The position numbers were made by a program, and so were the translations under genes. Source: Acidobacteriota bacterium (GTDB lineage: Bacteria; Acidobacteriota; Thermoanaerobaculia; Multivoradales; JAHEKO01). From it: a stretch of DNA of 36,043 nt. The stretch covers positions 1 to 36,043 of the forward strand of contig SBFI01000149.1 of NCBI GenBank assembly GCA_006227875.1, in the 5' to 3' direction. Each line of letters starts with the position of its first letter. The stretch's first letter is position 1. Below the pieces are notes generated by a model. The model saw nothing but the letters and a program-made list of their open reading frames with translations, was not told the DNA's origin and did no database searches. This document shows positions 1-11,122 of the stretch, one piece after another.

Positions 1-877
1 GCACCGCCGGTACGGGTCCGATCCCCATGATCCGGGGATCGACCCCGACGACCTCCCAATCCAACAGCCGGCCGGCGGCTTCGAGGCCCAGCTCCGCGGC
101 CGCCTCCTCGCTGGCCACCACCAGGGCGGCGGCGCCATCGGTGATGCCGGAAGCGTTGCCGGCCGTGACCACACCACCCTCGCGGAAGACCGGGCGGAGC
201 TTGGCGAGAGTCTCCGCGGTGACGCCGTCGCGAGGGTGCTCGTCCCGGTCGACGACCTGCTCGCCCTTCCTGTGCTCGATGCGAACCGGTACGATCTCGG
301 GCTCGAATCGACCCGCTGCCCGGGCCTGCTCGCAGCGTTGCTGGCTCATCGCCGCATACTCGTCGGAGGCCCGGCGCTCGATCCCGACCTCTTTGGCCAG
401 CTCCTCGGCGGTCTCCCCCATGACGAGCTCCGAAAGCGGGTCGTCGAAGCCGTCTTTGTACATCCCGTCGACGATCTCGTCGTGTCCGAGCCTCTGGCCC
501 CAACGCGTCCGCGGCAAGAGGTAGGGCGTGTTGGACATGCTCTCGGTGCCGCCGACAAGCACGACGCGGGCCTCGCCGAGCGTGATCGCCCGGGCGGCAC
601 ACAGCGCCGCCTGGAGCCCCGAGCCACAGGCCTGATTGACGGTGAAGGCGGGCCGCTCGGTGGGTACACCGACCCGGTGGGCGATCTGGCGGGCGGTGTT
701 GGGACCGCCACCCGCCTGCCGTGCGTGGCCAAAGACCACCTGGTCGACCGCGGCCGGGTCGAGGCTGAGGCGCTCCAGCGCCGCCGTCGCCGCCGCCGTC
801 CCCAGGTCGGCGGCCGACAGAGAGGCCAGGGCCCCGCCAAACCTGCCGATCGGCGTGCGCACCGGTCCCGCCAGCAC
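1..877 (-). CDS. Thiolase (acetyl-CoA acetyltransferase family), C-terminus beyond the window
   Basis: The protein catalyses thiolytic cleavage or Claisen condensation of acyl-CoA, the last step of beta-oxidation or the first step of acetoacetyl-CoA formation. About 292 residues are visible. The N-terminus carries the typical VRTPIGRFGG block, and the nucleophilic cysteine is at about residue 84 in NQACGSG, followed by GGTESMSNTPYLLP. The reading frame runs off the window near VDPRIMGIGPVPAV, so the C-terminal His and second Cys motifs, roughly the last 100 residues of a normal 390-residue thiolase, are not visible. I chose GTG at 877 because it places the conserved block at the usual distance from the N-terminus; no good Shine-Dalgarno precedes it and there is no in-frame ATG nearby. 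It lies 29 nt downstream of the enoyl-CoA hydratase on the same strand, so the two are likely co-transcribed and act in one acyl-CoA pathway. Substrate chain length cannot be told. Confidence 0.9.
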   Translation of the reverse strand, partial: MLAGPVRTPIGRFGGALASLSAADLGTAAATAALERLSLDPAAVDQVVFGHARQAGGGPNTARQIAHRVGVPTERPAFTVNQACGSGLQAALCAARAITLGEARVVLVGGTESMSNTPYLLPRTRWGQRLGHDEIVDGMYKDGFDDPLSELVMGETAEELAKEVGIERRASDEYAAMSQQRCEQARAAGRFEPEIVPVRIEHRKGEQVVDRDEHPRDGVTAETLAKLRPVFREGGVVTAGNASGITDGAAALVVASEEAAAELGLEAAGRLLDWEVVGVDPRIMGIGPVPAV

Positions 878-906
878 CAGCGGCTGGAGCTGCTGGGCGT
901 TCAGCG

Positions 907-1821
907 TCAGACTCCCTTGAACTCGGCCTTGCGCTTGTCGATGTAGGCGTTCAGGCCTTCACGGGCGTCTTCGCTCTGGAAAAGCTGCTGCTGGAGCTCG
1001 CGCTCGATGGCCAGGCCGCTCTCGAACGGCACCTCGGCGCCCGACTGGACCGATCGCTTGATTCGTCCTACCGCCTTGGCCGCCCGGTTGGGGGTGCAGA
1101 ACTGACGGGCGTATTGGTGAATCTGCTCCATGAACTCATCCTGGCTGTAGCCACTCAGATCGCCGGCCTCTTCGGGCTCGAGAACTTTCTTGATGGCCCC
1201 CTGGACAAGCTCGGCGATCTTCTCGACCGATAGATCGGGGACGAAGATCTGGTTGACGATATCGAGCTCCTGTGCCTCTTCGAACGAGAGCAGCTGGCCG
1301 GTGACCATCAACTCGATAGCACGGCTCTTGCCTACGATTCGGGCCAGCCTCTGGGTGCCACCGGTGCCCGGCAGCACACCGAGGTTGATCTCGGGGAGCC
1401 CGACCTTGCCGGCTCCCTTCTTGGCGATGCGGATATCCGCCGCCATGGCGATCTCGAGGCCGCCACCGACGGTATGGCCATTGAGCGCCGCAATCACCAG
1501 CTTTGGCGTGTGCTCGAGCCGGTTGAGTGTCTCGTTGGCGTGGAGACAGAAGTTGTATTTGAAATAAGGGTCCGACTGCTGGAGCATGTTGATGTTGGCG
1601 CCGGCGCAGAAGAACTTCTCTCCCAGACCCCTGAGCACCAGCACATGGACCTCTTCGTCGAATCTGGCCTTGAGGATGCTCTCGTCCAGCTGGCGCATCA
1701 TCTCGTGGGTATAGGTGTTGGCAGGCGGGTCGTTGAGCGTCAGGTAGGCCACGCCTTCCCGTACCTCGTAGCCGACCAATGTCTTCTGTTCGGCGGTTTT
1801 TTCAGCTGTGGACTGAGCCAT
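907..1821 (-). CDS. Enoyl-CoA hydratase/isomerase family protein
   Basis: A 304-residue crotonase-fold enzyme that probably hydrates trans-2-enoyl-CoA to 3-hydroxyacyl-CoA. Seen in the sequence: the oxyanion-hole segment FCAGANINML (residues 71-80), GGGLEIAMAADIRIA with Glu123, and GLPEINLGVLPGTGGTQRL with Glu144. The two glutamates correspond to the catalytic pair of rat mitochondrial hydratase, so the enzyme should be active. The frame stays open far upstream, but the ATG at 1821 has a GGAGG about 7 nt before it and gives the normal family length, so the longer reading is rejected. The protein has a slightly longer N-terminus and a C-terminal helix-rich tail compared with the 260-residue paralogues. 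It heads a minus-strand pair with the thiolase. It could instead be a specialised crotonase acting on a branched or aromatic acyl-CoA. Confidence 0.9.
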   Translation of the reverse strand: MAQSTAEKTAEQKTLVGYEVREGVAYLTLNDPPANTYTHEMMRQLDESILKARFDEEVHVLVLRGLGEKFFCAGANINMLQQSDPYFKYNFCLHANETLNRLEHTPKLVIAALNGHTVGGGLEIAMAADIRIAKKGAGKVGLPEINLGVLPGTGGTQRLARIVGKSRAIELMVTGQLLSFEEAQELDIVNQIFVPDLSVEKIAELVQGAIKKVLEPEEAGDLSGYSQDEFMEQIHQYARQFCTPNRAAKAVGRIKRSVQSGAEVPFESGLAIERELQQQLFQSEDAREGLNAYIDKRKAEFKGV

Positions 1822-1971
1822 GATAATCCTCCGCTTGATTTCGGGATGGCGGTTGAAGGCGGGCCCGTCCCGCCGGTCCTCGCCTTGGGGGCGTATTGTT
1901 TCACGGGCCTCGCGGGTGGGCAACCGGCCCCGGCAGCTCCCTTTTTCCGGACAATGGGTAGCTGGCTGTTG

Positions 1972-2000
1972 TTGTACTCTGGGCGCTCTGCTCTTAGAAT
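1972..2000 (+). promoter_or_regulatory. Candidate sigma70-type promoter for the 2038-2814 gene
   Basis: TTGTAC at 1972-1977 and TAGAAT at 1995-2000 are separated by 17 bp. The -10 matches consensus at 5 of 6 positions, the -35 only at its TTG. Transcription would begin near 2007 and leave a leader of about 30 nt before the ATG at 2038. It lies in the 216-nt divergent space between this gene and the enoyl-CoA hydratase. Confidence 0.35.
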
Positions 2001-2037
2001 TCTCCTCGGTCGACCCTTCTGCTTTGCCCTCGACGGG

Positions 2038-2814
2038 ATGATTACCGGCTACAACACCGACGTTCCCCACTCCGATCTGGTCTTTCACGTCCAGACCGAG
2101 GACAAGGGCAAGTCCAGCGCCTGGATCGAGAGTCTGGTCTATGTCGGCGGTCAGGTCGTCGCCCGCAAACGCTCCAGCTACAAGAGTTATCTCGATGAGG
2201 GCCAGGGCAGGCAGGCGATTGCCGAGATGATGGACAGACAGCACCGGCTGATGATTGCCGAGGTGCGGGGCGGGAAGTTCGACGCCAAGGTCTCGGAGCT
2301 GGCCGAAGGAGCGGCCAAAGAGGAGGTGACAGCAGGGGGTGCCGCAAACGCCACGTCGTCGTCGCTGGAGCCGCATGCGACCGACGATCTTCGTACCCTG
2401 GACGAGGTCATTCTCGCCGAGCAACAGGCGGCAATGGTGGAGCAAGAGGTCGCAGCGGAAGAGTCGGTACCGACTCTCGACCAGGTCATTCTGGAATATC
2501 TCAATTCCGAAGCCGAGCAGGAGCACCTGGTTTTGATGATGGACTCCGACGGTGATCTGGTCCCGGGTGAGGAAGTCGGCATGAGGTTTCAAACCAAGTC
2601 GAGCGTCAGTGCGGCGGCGGTGCCGGGAACTCTGGTGGCCGTCAAGATGATCTCTACGGTGAGCTCGCCGGCGACTCTTGCCGCCGGCGAGACCGATGAA
2701 CAGGGCGAGCTCGGGCTGACCATTCGGATTCCGGATCTACAGCAGGGTACCGGGGCTCTGATCATCACCGCCTCGAGCAAGCTCGGGACGGCGGAGATCA
2801 AGCAGCTTCTCTGA
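2038..2814 (+). CDS. Conserved-looking protein of unknown function
   Basis: 258 residues, function not recognised. The N-terminal third begins MITGYNTDVPHSDLVFHVQT and continues with a short beta-rich stretch (ESLVYVGGQVVARKR). I recall similar starts in uncharacterised Acidobacteria and Myxococcota proteins, but that is recollection and not a search. The middle (about residues 80-170) is acidic, helical and low in complexity, and includes two similar segments, TLDEVILAEQ and TLDQVILEYL. The last 80 or so residues alternate hydrophobic and polar positions like an Ig-like beta-sandwich and end in KQLL. There is no signal peptide or membrane segment, so a cytoplasmic location is likely. The ATG at 2038 is chosen because the conserved-looking block starts there; the frame is open further upstream, but that part overlaps the hydratase gene on the other strand. 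Only a weak Shine-Dalgarno is present. Confidence 0.75.
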   Translation: MITGYNTDVPHSDLVFHVQTEDKGKSSAWIESLVYVGGQVVARKRSSYKSYLDEGQGRQAIAEMMDRQHRLMIAEVRGGKFDAKVSELAEGAAKEEVTAGGAANATSSSLEPHATDDLRTLDEVILAEQQAAMVEQEVAAEESVPTLDQVILEYLNSEAEQEHLVLMMDSDGDLVPGEEVGMRFQTKSSVSAAAVPGTLVAVKMISTVSSPATLAAGETDEQGELGLTIRIPDLQQGTGALIITASSKLGTAEIKQLL

Positions 2815-2841
2815 CAGAATGGAAAAGAGGCAGTTCTGGGG

Positions 2842-2871
2842 TCCACAAGCGGTCGACTCCATGTGTATAAT
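2842..2871 (+). promoter_or_regulatory. Promoter of the tRNA-Lys/tRNA-Leu (tig) transcription unit
   Basis: A perfect TATAAT at 2866-2871 lies 10 nt before the first base of tRNA-Lys. TCCACA at 2842-2847, 18 bp upstream, matches four of six bases of the -35 consensus. Transcription would start around 2878. This is the best -10 element in the window, as expected for a stable-RNA promoter, and it may also feed tig and the Clp genes. Confidence 0.65.
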
Positions 2872-2880
2872 CCGTCGCGC

Positions 2881-2956
2881 GGGCCGCTAGCTCAACTGGT
2901 AGAGCAGCAGACTCTTAATCTGCGGGTTCGGGGTTCGAGTCCCTGGCGGCTCACCA
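2881..2956 (+). tRNA. tRNA-Lys (anticodon CUU)
   Basis: A complete cloverleaf of 76 nt including an encoded CCA. The acceptor stem GGGCCGC pairs with GCGGCTC (one G-U pair). The D stem is GCTC/GAGC, the anticodon stem GCAGA/TCTGC encloses loop CTCTTAA with anticodon CTT, and the T stem carries loop TTCGAGT. It reads AAG codons. A second tRNA follows 42 nt downstream. Confidence 0.95.
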
Positions 2957-2998
2957 GCCCGATTGGATCTCCGGTTGGTCGGTACCAGCACTCCCGAA

Positions 2999-3085
2999 GC
3001 GAAAGTGGCGGAACTGGTAGACGCGCTAGACTTAGGATCTAGTCCCGTAATCGGGGTGGGGGTTCGAGTCCCCCCTTTCGCACCA
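2999..3085 (+). tRNA. tRNA-Leu (anticodon UAG)
   Basis: 87 nt with a long variable arm, as expected of a class II tRNA, and an encoded CCA. The acceptor stem GCGAAAG pairs perfectly with CTTTCGC. The anticodon stem CTAGA/TCTAG encloses loop CTTAGGA with anticodon TAG, which reads CTA and, by wobble, other CTN codons. The variable arm is a short hairpin of CCCG and CGGG. The trigger factor gene starts 40 nt downstream, and nothing resembling a terminator lies between. Confidence 0.95.
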
Positions 3086-3125
3086 ACTGTCTGGCGCCGG
3101 TAACCGTAGAAAGCGTAATTGAGAT

Positions 3126-4439
3126 ATGAGTGTTGTACTGTCGATCGACGAAGTCGGGCCCTGCCGCAAGCAGCTCAAGATCGAGGTGCCCGCACCGGCG
3201 GTCGAAGCCGAGACGAAGAGAGTCGTCGACGAATTCCGGCGCAAGGCGAAACTCCCCGGCTTTCGCAAGGGCAAGGTGCCGCGGGAGCTGGTCGAGCAGC
3301 GATTCCAAAGTGATATCGAGCAGGAGGTCATCGACCGTCTGGTGCCCCGCTACTGGCGGCAGGCGGAGGCCGAGAAGGAGCTCGACCCCCTGATGCCGCC
3401 CAGCCTCGAAGATGTGGATCTCCAACCGGGTGCCGAGCTGACCTTTGTCGCCTCGGTCGAGACCCGACCCGAGATCCAGGTCGGTGACTTGGAGAACTTC
3501 GAGCTGCCCGAGCTGGAAGTCACCCCGACGCCAGAGGAGATAGATGCCTCGCTCGATGAGCTGCGGCGCAGTCTGGCGGAGTGGGTTGCCGTCGAGCGGC
3601 CGGCGGCCCGAGGTGATCTGGTGGTGGGTGAGATGACCCCACAGAATGGCGACTCGGATGCCGAGCCCGAGGAGCAGACGATCTCCTTCGAAGTCGGGGA
3701 TCCACAGGTGTGGGAAGAGCTCACTCTGGAAGCAACCGGAAAGACCGCCGGGCAGTCGACGGAGGTCGTGCGACGACAGGGTGAAGGCGAAGATGCCGTC
3801 GAACAACGGTTCAGCCTGCATATCGCAGAGGTCAAGGAGCGGGATCTGCCGCCGGCCGACGACGCCCTGGCGGCTCGAGTCGGTGAGTTCGAGGATCTTG
3901 CGGCCCTCAAGGAGGCGTTGGGCAAGCGCCTCGAGCAGGAAAAACGTCAGGAGCGCCGGCAGCAGAGGGAGAAGAGCCTGACCGATCAGCTGCGCGAGCG
4001 GCATCCGCTCACTCTCCCCCGAGGGGTCGTCGATCAGGAGATCGAGGCGATGCTTCGTGACTATGCGAGTGGGCTGGCCATGCGTGGTGTCGACCTGGAG
4101 AAGACGCAACTCGACTGGCGGGAGATGGGCGAGAAGGTCCGACCTCAGGCCGAGAACCACGTCCACTCGCGCTTGATCCTGGATGCGGTGGCCAAGGACC
4201 TGGAGTTGGAGGTCACCGAAGCGGAGTTCGAACGGACCCTGGCGAATCTGGCACGCGCCGAAGGCAAGACCACGGTCGCCGTGAGGCAGGCCCTGGATCG
4301 GGCCGGAAGGCTGGGTCCGCTACGCGCCCAGCTGCGCCGCGAGAAGACCCTGCGACACCTCATGGGGGATTCACCGGAACTGGCAATGACAGATTCTGAC
4401 GATACGGTCGAGGAAAATGAACAGGACGATCAAGACTAG
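3126..4439 (+). CDS. tig: Trigger factor, ribosome-associated chaperone
   Basis: 437 residues, the normal length for the family. It binds the ribosomal exit tunnel and shields nascent chains. The ribosome-docking signature GFRKGKVP is at residues 45-52. A central PPIase (FKBP-like) region spans about 150-245, and the C-terminal helical chaperone arms follow, ending in a very acidic tail. The PPIase region is strongly divergent: the usual Asp-Phe and PGFE active-site elements of E. coli trigger factor are not recognisable, and the short run NGDSDAEPEEQ looks like an inserted or degenerate loop, so isomerase activity may be lost while chaperone function remains. It starts at ATG 3126 with a poor Shine-Dalgarno, 40 nt after tRNA-Leu. 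It precedes clpP by 14 nt, the classic tig-clpP-clpX order that couples folding to degradation. Confidence 0.97.
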   Translation: MSVVLSIDEVGPCRKQLKIEVPAPAVEAETKRVVDEFRRKAKLPGFRKGKVPRELVEQRFQSDIEQEVIDRLVPRYWRQAEAEKELDPLMPPSLEDVDLQPGAELTFVASVETRPEIQVGDLENFELPELEVTPTPEEIDASLDELRRSLAEWVAVERPAARGDLVVGEMTPQNGDSDAEPEEQTISFEVGDPQVWEELTLEATGKTAGQSTEVVRRQGEGEDAVEQRFSLHIAEVKERDLPPADDALAARVGEFEDLAALKEALGKRLEQEKRQERRQQREKSLTDQLRERHPLTLPRGVVDQEIEAMLRDYASGLAMRGVDLEKTQLDWREMGEKVRPQAENHVHSRLILDAVAKDLELEVTEAEFERTLANLARAEGKTTVAVRQALDRAGRLGPLRAQLRREKTLRHLMGDSPELAMTDSDDTVEENEQDDQD

Positions 4440-4453
4440 GGAGCGGACGAGAA

Positions 4454-5041
4454 ATGCTGATCCCAATGGTAGTTGAGCAGACGAATAGGGGAGAGCGGGC
4501 CTACGACATCTACTCCCGGCTCCTCAAGGACAACATCATCTTCGTGGGCCGGCCGATCGATGACGACGTCTCGAATCTGGTTATTGCCCAGATGCTCTTC
4601 CTCGAAGCCGAGAATCCGGAGAAGGACATCGCCGTCTACATCAATTCACCGGGTGGCTCGATTACCGCCGGTCTGGCGATCTACGACACCATGCAGTACA
4701 TCAAGCCGGATGTCGCCACTCTGTGTGTGGGCCAGGCGGCCTCCATGGCTGCGGTCCTGCTGGCTGCGGGAACCACAGGCAAGCGCTCGGTGCTGCCAAA
4801 CAGCCGGGTTCTGATCCACCAGCCCCTGCTCTACGGGCTCCAGGGTCAGCAGACCGATATCGACATCCACGCCAAGGATCTGATGCGTATGCGCAACAGG
4901 ATCGAGGAGATTTTCGTGCTCCACACCGGCAAGAGCAAAGAGGAGATTCACAACGATACCGAGCGCGATAAGATCCTCACCGCGGGCGAGGCCGTGGATT
5001 ATGGGCTGGCCGATCAGGTCATGGGGCGGCGGGAGAGTTAG
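4454..5041 (+). CDS. clpP: ATP-dependent Clp protease proteolytic subunit
   Basis: A 195-residue serine peptidase that forms the double-heptamer barrel fed by ClpX or ClpA/C. The triad is visible: Ser97 in GQAASMAA, His122 in VLIHQPL and Asp172 in TERDKIL. The INSPGGSITAGLAIYDTMQ block and the C-terminal EAVDYGLADQV are typical. There is no long propeptide; MLIPMVVEQT leads straight into the GERAYDIYSRLL adaptor-loop region, so little N-terminal processing would be needed. It sits 14 nt after tig and 133 nt before clpX, so clpX may have extra regulation of its own. Confidence 0.98.
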   Translation: MLIPMVVEQTNRGERAYDIYSRLLKDNIIFVGRPIDDDVSNLVIAQMLFLEAENPEKDIAVYINSPGGSITAGLAIYDTMQYIKPDVATLCVGQAASMAAVLLAAGTTGKRSVLPNSRVLIHQPLLYGLQGQQTDIDIHAKDLMRMRNRIEEIFVLHTGKSKEEIHNDTERDKILTAGEAVDYGLADQVMGRRES

Positions 5042-5174
5042 CCAGGCCACAGTAGCGCCAAAAGCGGATTTGATACTATTGAGACCAAGGAAGCGCGAAG
5101 ACATGAGGCGTCGGAATACGCGCTCACGATCGGGTTGTTGTGACTAACGAGTAGAGAGAAGGATCCGAGGAGCG

Positions 5175-6410
<1,236 letters not shown>

Positions 6411-6486
6411 GCCTCAACTGATTGGGTGCCGACCCTCGGTCGGGCTACCCTTACACGGCAGCAATAAAAACGCAGGAATTTTGAGC

Positions 6487-8907
6487 ATGGGCTCTAGCTT
6501 CATCAAATCCTCTCAGCAGCGGCTACCTCTGGTGCCCCTGCGCGACATGGTCGTGTTTCCACACATGATGGCGCCTTTTATCGTCGGTCGGGACCAGTCG
6601 GTCCAGGCGCTGGAACAGAGCCTCGGTGTATCCGACAAGCTCATCTTCCTGGTGGCACAGAAGGATCCCAAAGTCGACGAGCCGGTGCTCGAGGACATGC
6701 ACAAAATCGGTGTGGTGGCGCGCATCGTCCAAAGCCTCAAGCTGCCGAACGGCAACGTCAAGGTGATGGTCGAGGGTGTGGAGCGGGCCCGACTCATCGA
6801 TCTGGAAGAGATCGAGGGGGCCGTCCACGCCGAGGTCGAGACCTACCACATCGACTTTCCGGTCGATGAGAACGTCGAGATCTACATCAACAAGGTGCTG
6901 GGCGTGTTCGAGACCTACGCCAAGATGTCGCACCATCTGGCATTCGAAGGATTGGTCTCCACCATCCAGATGGACGATACCGATCAGTTTACAGATCAGC
7001 TGGCGGCCCACCTGATGGTGTCGACCTCGGAGAAGCAGGCCCTGTTGGAGATTCTGAACCCCTTCGAGCGTCTGCAAAGACTTCACGATCTGCTCGATGT
7101 CGAAGTAGAGAAGGTCAACATCGACAAGCGGATCAACGTGAACGTCAAGAAGCAGATGGAGAAGGCGCAGAAGGAGTACTACCTCAACGAGAAGATCAAG
7201 GCCATTCACCAGGAGCTTGGCCGCAAGGACGACCGCGGTGACGAGCTCGCGGAGCTCAAGGAACAGATCGAGAAGGTGGGAATGCCGAAAGCCGCCAAGG
7301 AGAAGGCGGAGCAGGAGCTCAAGCGGCTCGAGGCGATGCCACCAGTGTCGGCCGAGGCCACGGTGTCCCGCAACTACATCGATTGGTTGGTGAGCGTGCC
7401 GTGGAAGAAGAAGAGCCGCGAGATCAAGGATCTGGAGCGAGCTCAGAAGATCCTCGACGAGGACCACTACGGTCTGGAGAAGATCAAGGAGCGGATCCTC
7501 GAGTTCCTGGCGGTGCGACAGCTCACCGCGCAGGCACGCAGCTCGATCATCTGTTTTGTCGGCCCACCGGGTGTCGGCAAGTCCTCTCTCGCCAAATCGA
7601 TCGCTCGCGCCACCGGTCGCAAATTCGTTCGCCTGTCATTGGGTGGTGTCCGGGACGAGGCCGAGGTGCGTGGACATCGCCGAACCTACATCGGCGCCTT
7701 CCCCGGTCAGATCATCCAGATGATGAAGAAGGCCGGCACCGTCAACCCGGTCTTCCTGCTGGACGAAATCGAGAAGATGTCCATGGACTTTCGGGGTGAT
7801 CCGTCGGCCGCGCTGCTGGAGGTGCTCGACCCCGAGCAGAATCACGCTTTCCAAGATCATTATCTGGACGTTGAGTACAACCTGACCCAGGTGATGTTCA
7901 TCGCCACGGCCAATGTCAGCCACACCATTCCGCCGGCACTCCAGGATCGAATGGAGATCATCCAACTCACCGGCTACACCTTGCCCGAGAAGATGGAGAT
8001 AGCCAAGAGCTTCTTGATCCCAAAACAGCTGAAGGCCCACGGTCTCAAGCCCAAGCAGGTGAGATTCGAGGAGGACGCCGTCAGATCGGTGGCCGAGGGC
8101 TACACCCGAGAGGCCGGGGTCAGGAACCTGGAGCGAGAGATCGGCAAGATCTGCCGCAAGGTCGCCCGCAAGATCGTCCAGGAGGGCAAGAAGTCGATCA
8201 CCGTGGAAATCGACAATGATTCCGTGGTGGAGTTTCTCGGCAAGATCCGGTATCTACCGAGAAAGAAGGGCGAAGAATCCGAAGTCGGCGTGGCGACCGG
8301 TCTTGCCTGGACCGAAGCCGGTGGTGAGCTGTTGGAGACCGAAGTGGGCTTGATGCAGGGCAAAGGAAAGCTTATCCTTACCGGCAAGCTCGGCGAGGTG
8401 ATGCAGGAGTCGGCCAGAGCCGCACTCTCCTATCTCCGCAGTCGGGCCGATGTCTTCGGTGTGGCCCCCGACTTCAGCGAGGACAAGGATCTTCACATCC
8501 ACGTGCCCGAAGGCGCGATTCCCAAGGACGGTCCGTCGGCGGGAATCACCATGGGCACGGCGCTGGTTTCGGCCGTCACCGGCGTGCCGGTGCGCAAGGA
8601 TGTGGCGATGACGGGGGAGATCACTCTTCGCGGTAAAGTACTGCCCGTGGGCGGCATCAAACACAAGCTGCTGGCCGCCTACCGTGCCGACATTACCGAA
8701 GTGATTCTTCCGAAGCAGAACGACAAGGATCTGGAAGAGATACCGAGCGAGGTTCGAGAAGTGCTCCAGGTCCATCTGGTCGAATCGATGGACGAGGTAT
8801 TGAGCCTCGCCCTCGAGCGCGAGCCCGCCCCGGGGCCACAGGTGGAGGCGGAGCTGCAAAAGACTACTCCGGAACCGCCCGTCGAGTCCGACTCGATAGC
8901 TCACTGA
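6487..8907 (+). CDS. lon: Endopeptidase La (Lon protease)
   Basis: A cytoplasmic AAA+ serine protease of 806 residues that degrades damaged and regulatory proteins. The N-terminal substrate-binding domain opens with LPLVPLRDMVVFPHM and is followed by a coiled-coil region rich in KKQMEKAQKEY. Walker A GPPGVGKS is at about 359-366, Walker B is VFLLDEIEKM, and the Ser-Lys dyad is Ser684 in PKDGPSAG and Lys727 in GGIKHKLL. I prefer ATG 6487: the AGGA at 6473 is better spaced to it than to the TTG at 6481. It is 76 nt after clpX and is closed by a likely terminator, so it probably ends the proteostasis unit. The C-terminal tail after the P-domain is low in complexity and proline- and glutamate-rich. 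Confidence 0.97.
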   Translation: MGSSFIKSSQQRLPLVPLRDMVVFPHMMAPFIVGRDQSVQALEQSLGVSDKLIFLVAQKDPKVDEPVLEDMHKIGVVARIVQSLKLPNGNVKVMVEGVERARLIDLEEIEGAVHAEVETYHIDFPVDENVEIYINKVLGVFETYAKMSHHLAFEGLVSTIQMDDTDQFTDQLAAHLMVSTSEKQALLEILNPFERLQRLHDLLDVEVEKVNIDKRINVNVKKQMEKAQKEYYLNEKIKAIHQELGRKDDRGDELAELKEQIEKVGMPKAAKEKAEQELKRLEAMPPVSAEATVSRNYIDWLVSVPWKKKSREIKDLERAQKILDEDHYGLEKIKERILEFLAVRQLTAQARSSIICFVGPPGVGKSSLAKSIARATGRKFVRLSLGGVRDEAEVRGHRRTYIGAFPGQIIQMMKKAGTVNPVFLLDEIEKMSMDFRGDPSAALLEVLDPEQNHAFQDHYLDVEYNLTQVMFIATANVSHTIPPALQDRMEIIQLTGYTLPEKMEIAKSFLIPKQLKAHGLKPKQVRFEEDAVRSVAEGYTREAGVRNLEREIGKICRKVARKIVQEGKKSITVEIDNDSVVEFLGKIRYLPRKKGEESEVGVATGLAWTEAGGELLETEVGLMQGKGKLILTGKLGEVMQESARAALSYLRSRADVFGVAPDFSEDKDLHIHVPEGAIPKDGPSAGITMGTALVSAVTGVPVRKDVAMTGEITLRGKVLPVGGIKHKLLAAYRADITEVILPKQNDKDLEEIPSEVREVLQVHLVESMDEVLSLALEREPAPGPQVEAELQKTTPEPPVESDSIAH

Positions 8908-8910
8908 AAT

Positions 8911-8936
8911 CCGACAGTCGGGCGGTTGGTTTTTTT
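8911..8936 (+). terminator. Probable intrinsic terminator after lon
   Basis: CCGAC at 8911-8915 can pair with GTTGG at 8925-8929 (one G-U), and the stem is followed at once by seven T residues at 8930-8936. The stem is short and its nine-base loop is large, so strength is uncertain. The position 3 nt after the lon stop codon and the uninterrupted T run support the call. Confidence 0.5.
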
Positions 8937-9064
8937 GTCTCGCGGATAGCTCGCTAGAACGGTTGGGAAAGAACGACCGGCCTACGGGCAGGAACTCGAA
9001 CTCCTAGACAGTCGCGAGGCGTCCTAAGGAGATAGGGCGCTAAATGTGAGGGGTGGAGGGGAGC

Positions 9065-9680
9065 TTGAAGATCGACACGGCTCGATTCATCCGCTCGGCG
9101 CTCAGCAAGAAGGACTTCTCGGAGGATGGTCTGCCGGAGATTGCGTTTGCTGGTCGCTCGAATGTCGGCAAGTCGAGTCTGCTAAACCGGATGTTGAATC
9201 GAAAGGCGTTGGCACGTATCAGCTCGGTTCCCGGAAAGACAAGAGCGATCAACTACTTTTTGATCAACTCCAGCTTCTATTTTGTCGACCTGCCGGGGTA
9301 TGGATACGCAAAAGTCGGCAAAGCCGAACGACGTGATTGGGCAAAGCTGATGGACCAGTACCTGCAACGGACACTGCCGGGAGGCATGATCGTTCAGTTG
9401 GTGGATGGAAAAGTAGGCGCCACCCCACTCGACATCCAGGCGTTCGAATACTTCTGCGACCTGGGTGGAGAGCCGACTGTGGTGGCGACCAAGATCGATA
9501 AATTACCGCGCAGCAAGCGCAAGACACAACTCGGGGGGATAGCACAGACTCTGTCCCAGGGCACCGTAAGACCGATTCCTTTCTCGTCACGCACCGGGGA
9601 GGGAGTCAAGGAGCTCTGGCGAGAGATAACGACCTTTCTTGGCGGTGAAGCGAGAGAGGCGAACGAAAACGAGGAAACAG

Positions 9681-9688
<8 letters not shown>
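9065..9688 (+). CDS. engB: Ribosome biogenesis GTP-binding protein EngB/YsxC
   Basis: A 207-residue small GTPase needed for large-subunit ribosome assembly. G1 GRSNVGKSS, G3 DLPGYGYAK and G4 TKIDKL are all visible, as is the switch segment SVPGKTRAINYF. I place the start at TTG 9065: it gives MKIDTARFIRSA, which lines up with the N-terminus I recall for Bacillus YsxC, and GGAGG lies 5 nt upstream. The in-frame GTG at 9053 would add four residues made from that Shine-Dalgarno sequence and is less likely. A perfect AAGGAG and a start-stop ATGTGA lie just upstream at 9026-9049. The 3' end overlaps rho by 8 nt, which implies translational coupling. Confidence 0.95.
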
Positions 9689-11111
<1,423 letters not shown>

Positions 11112-11122
11112 GGCCGAGCCTC

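Noticed and set aside
1822..2592. An upstream extension of the enoyl-CoA hydratase frame to 2592
   Set aside because: It overlaps the plus-strand unknown gene and its promoter region, has no family similarity, and the ATG at 1821 has a good Shine-Dalgarno.
6429..6443. Hairpin CCGACC-CTC-GGTCGG after clpX as a terminator
   Set aside because: The stem is perfect, but no T run follows and the lon gene starts 44 nt later, so read-through is expected.
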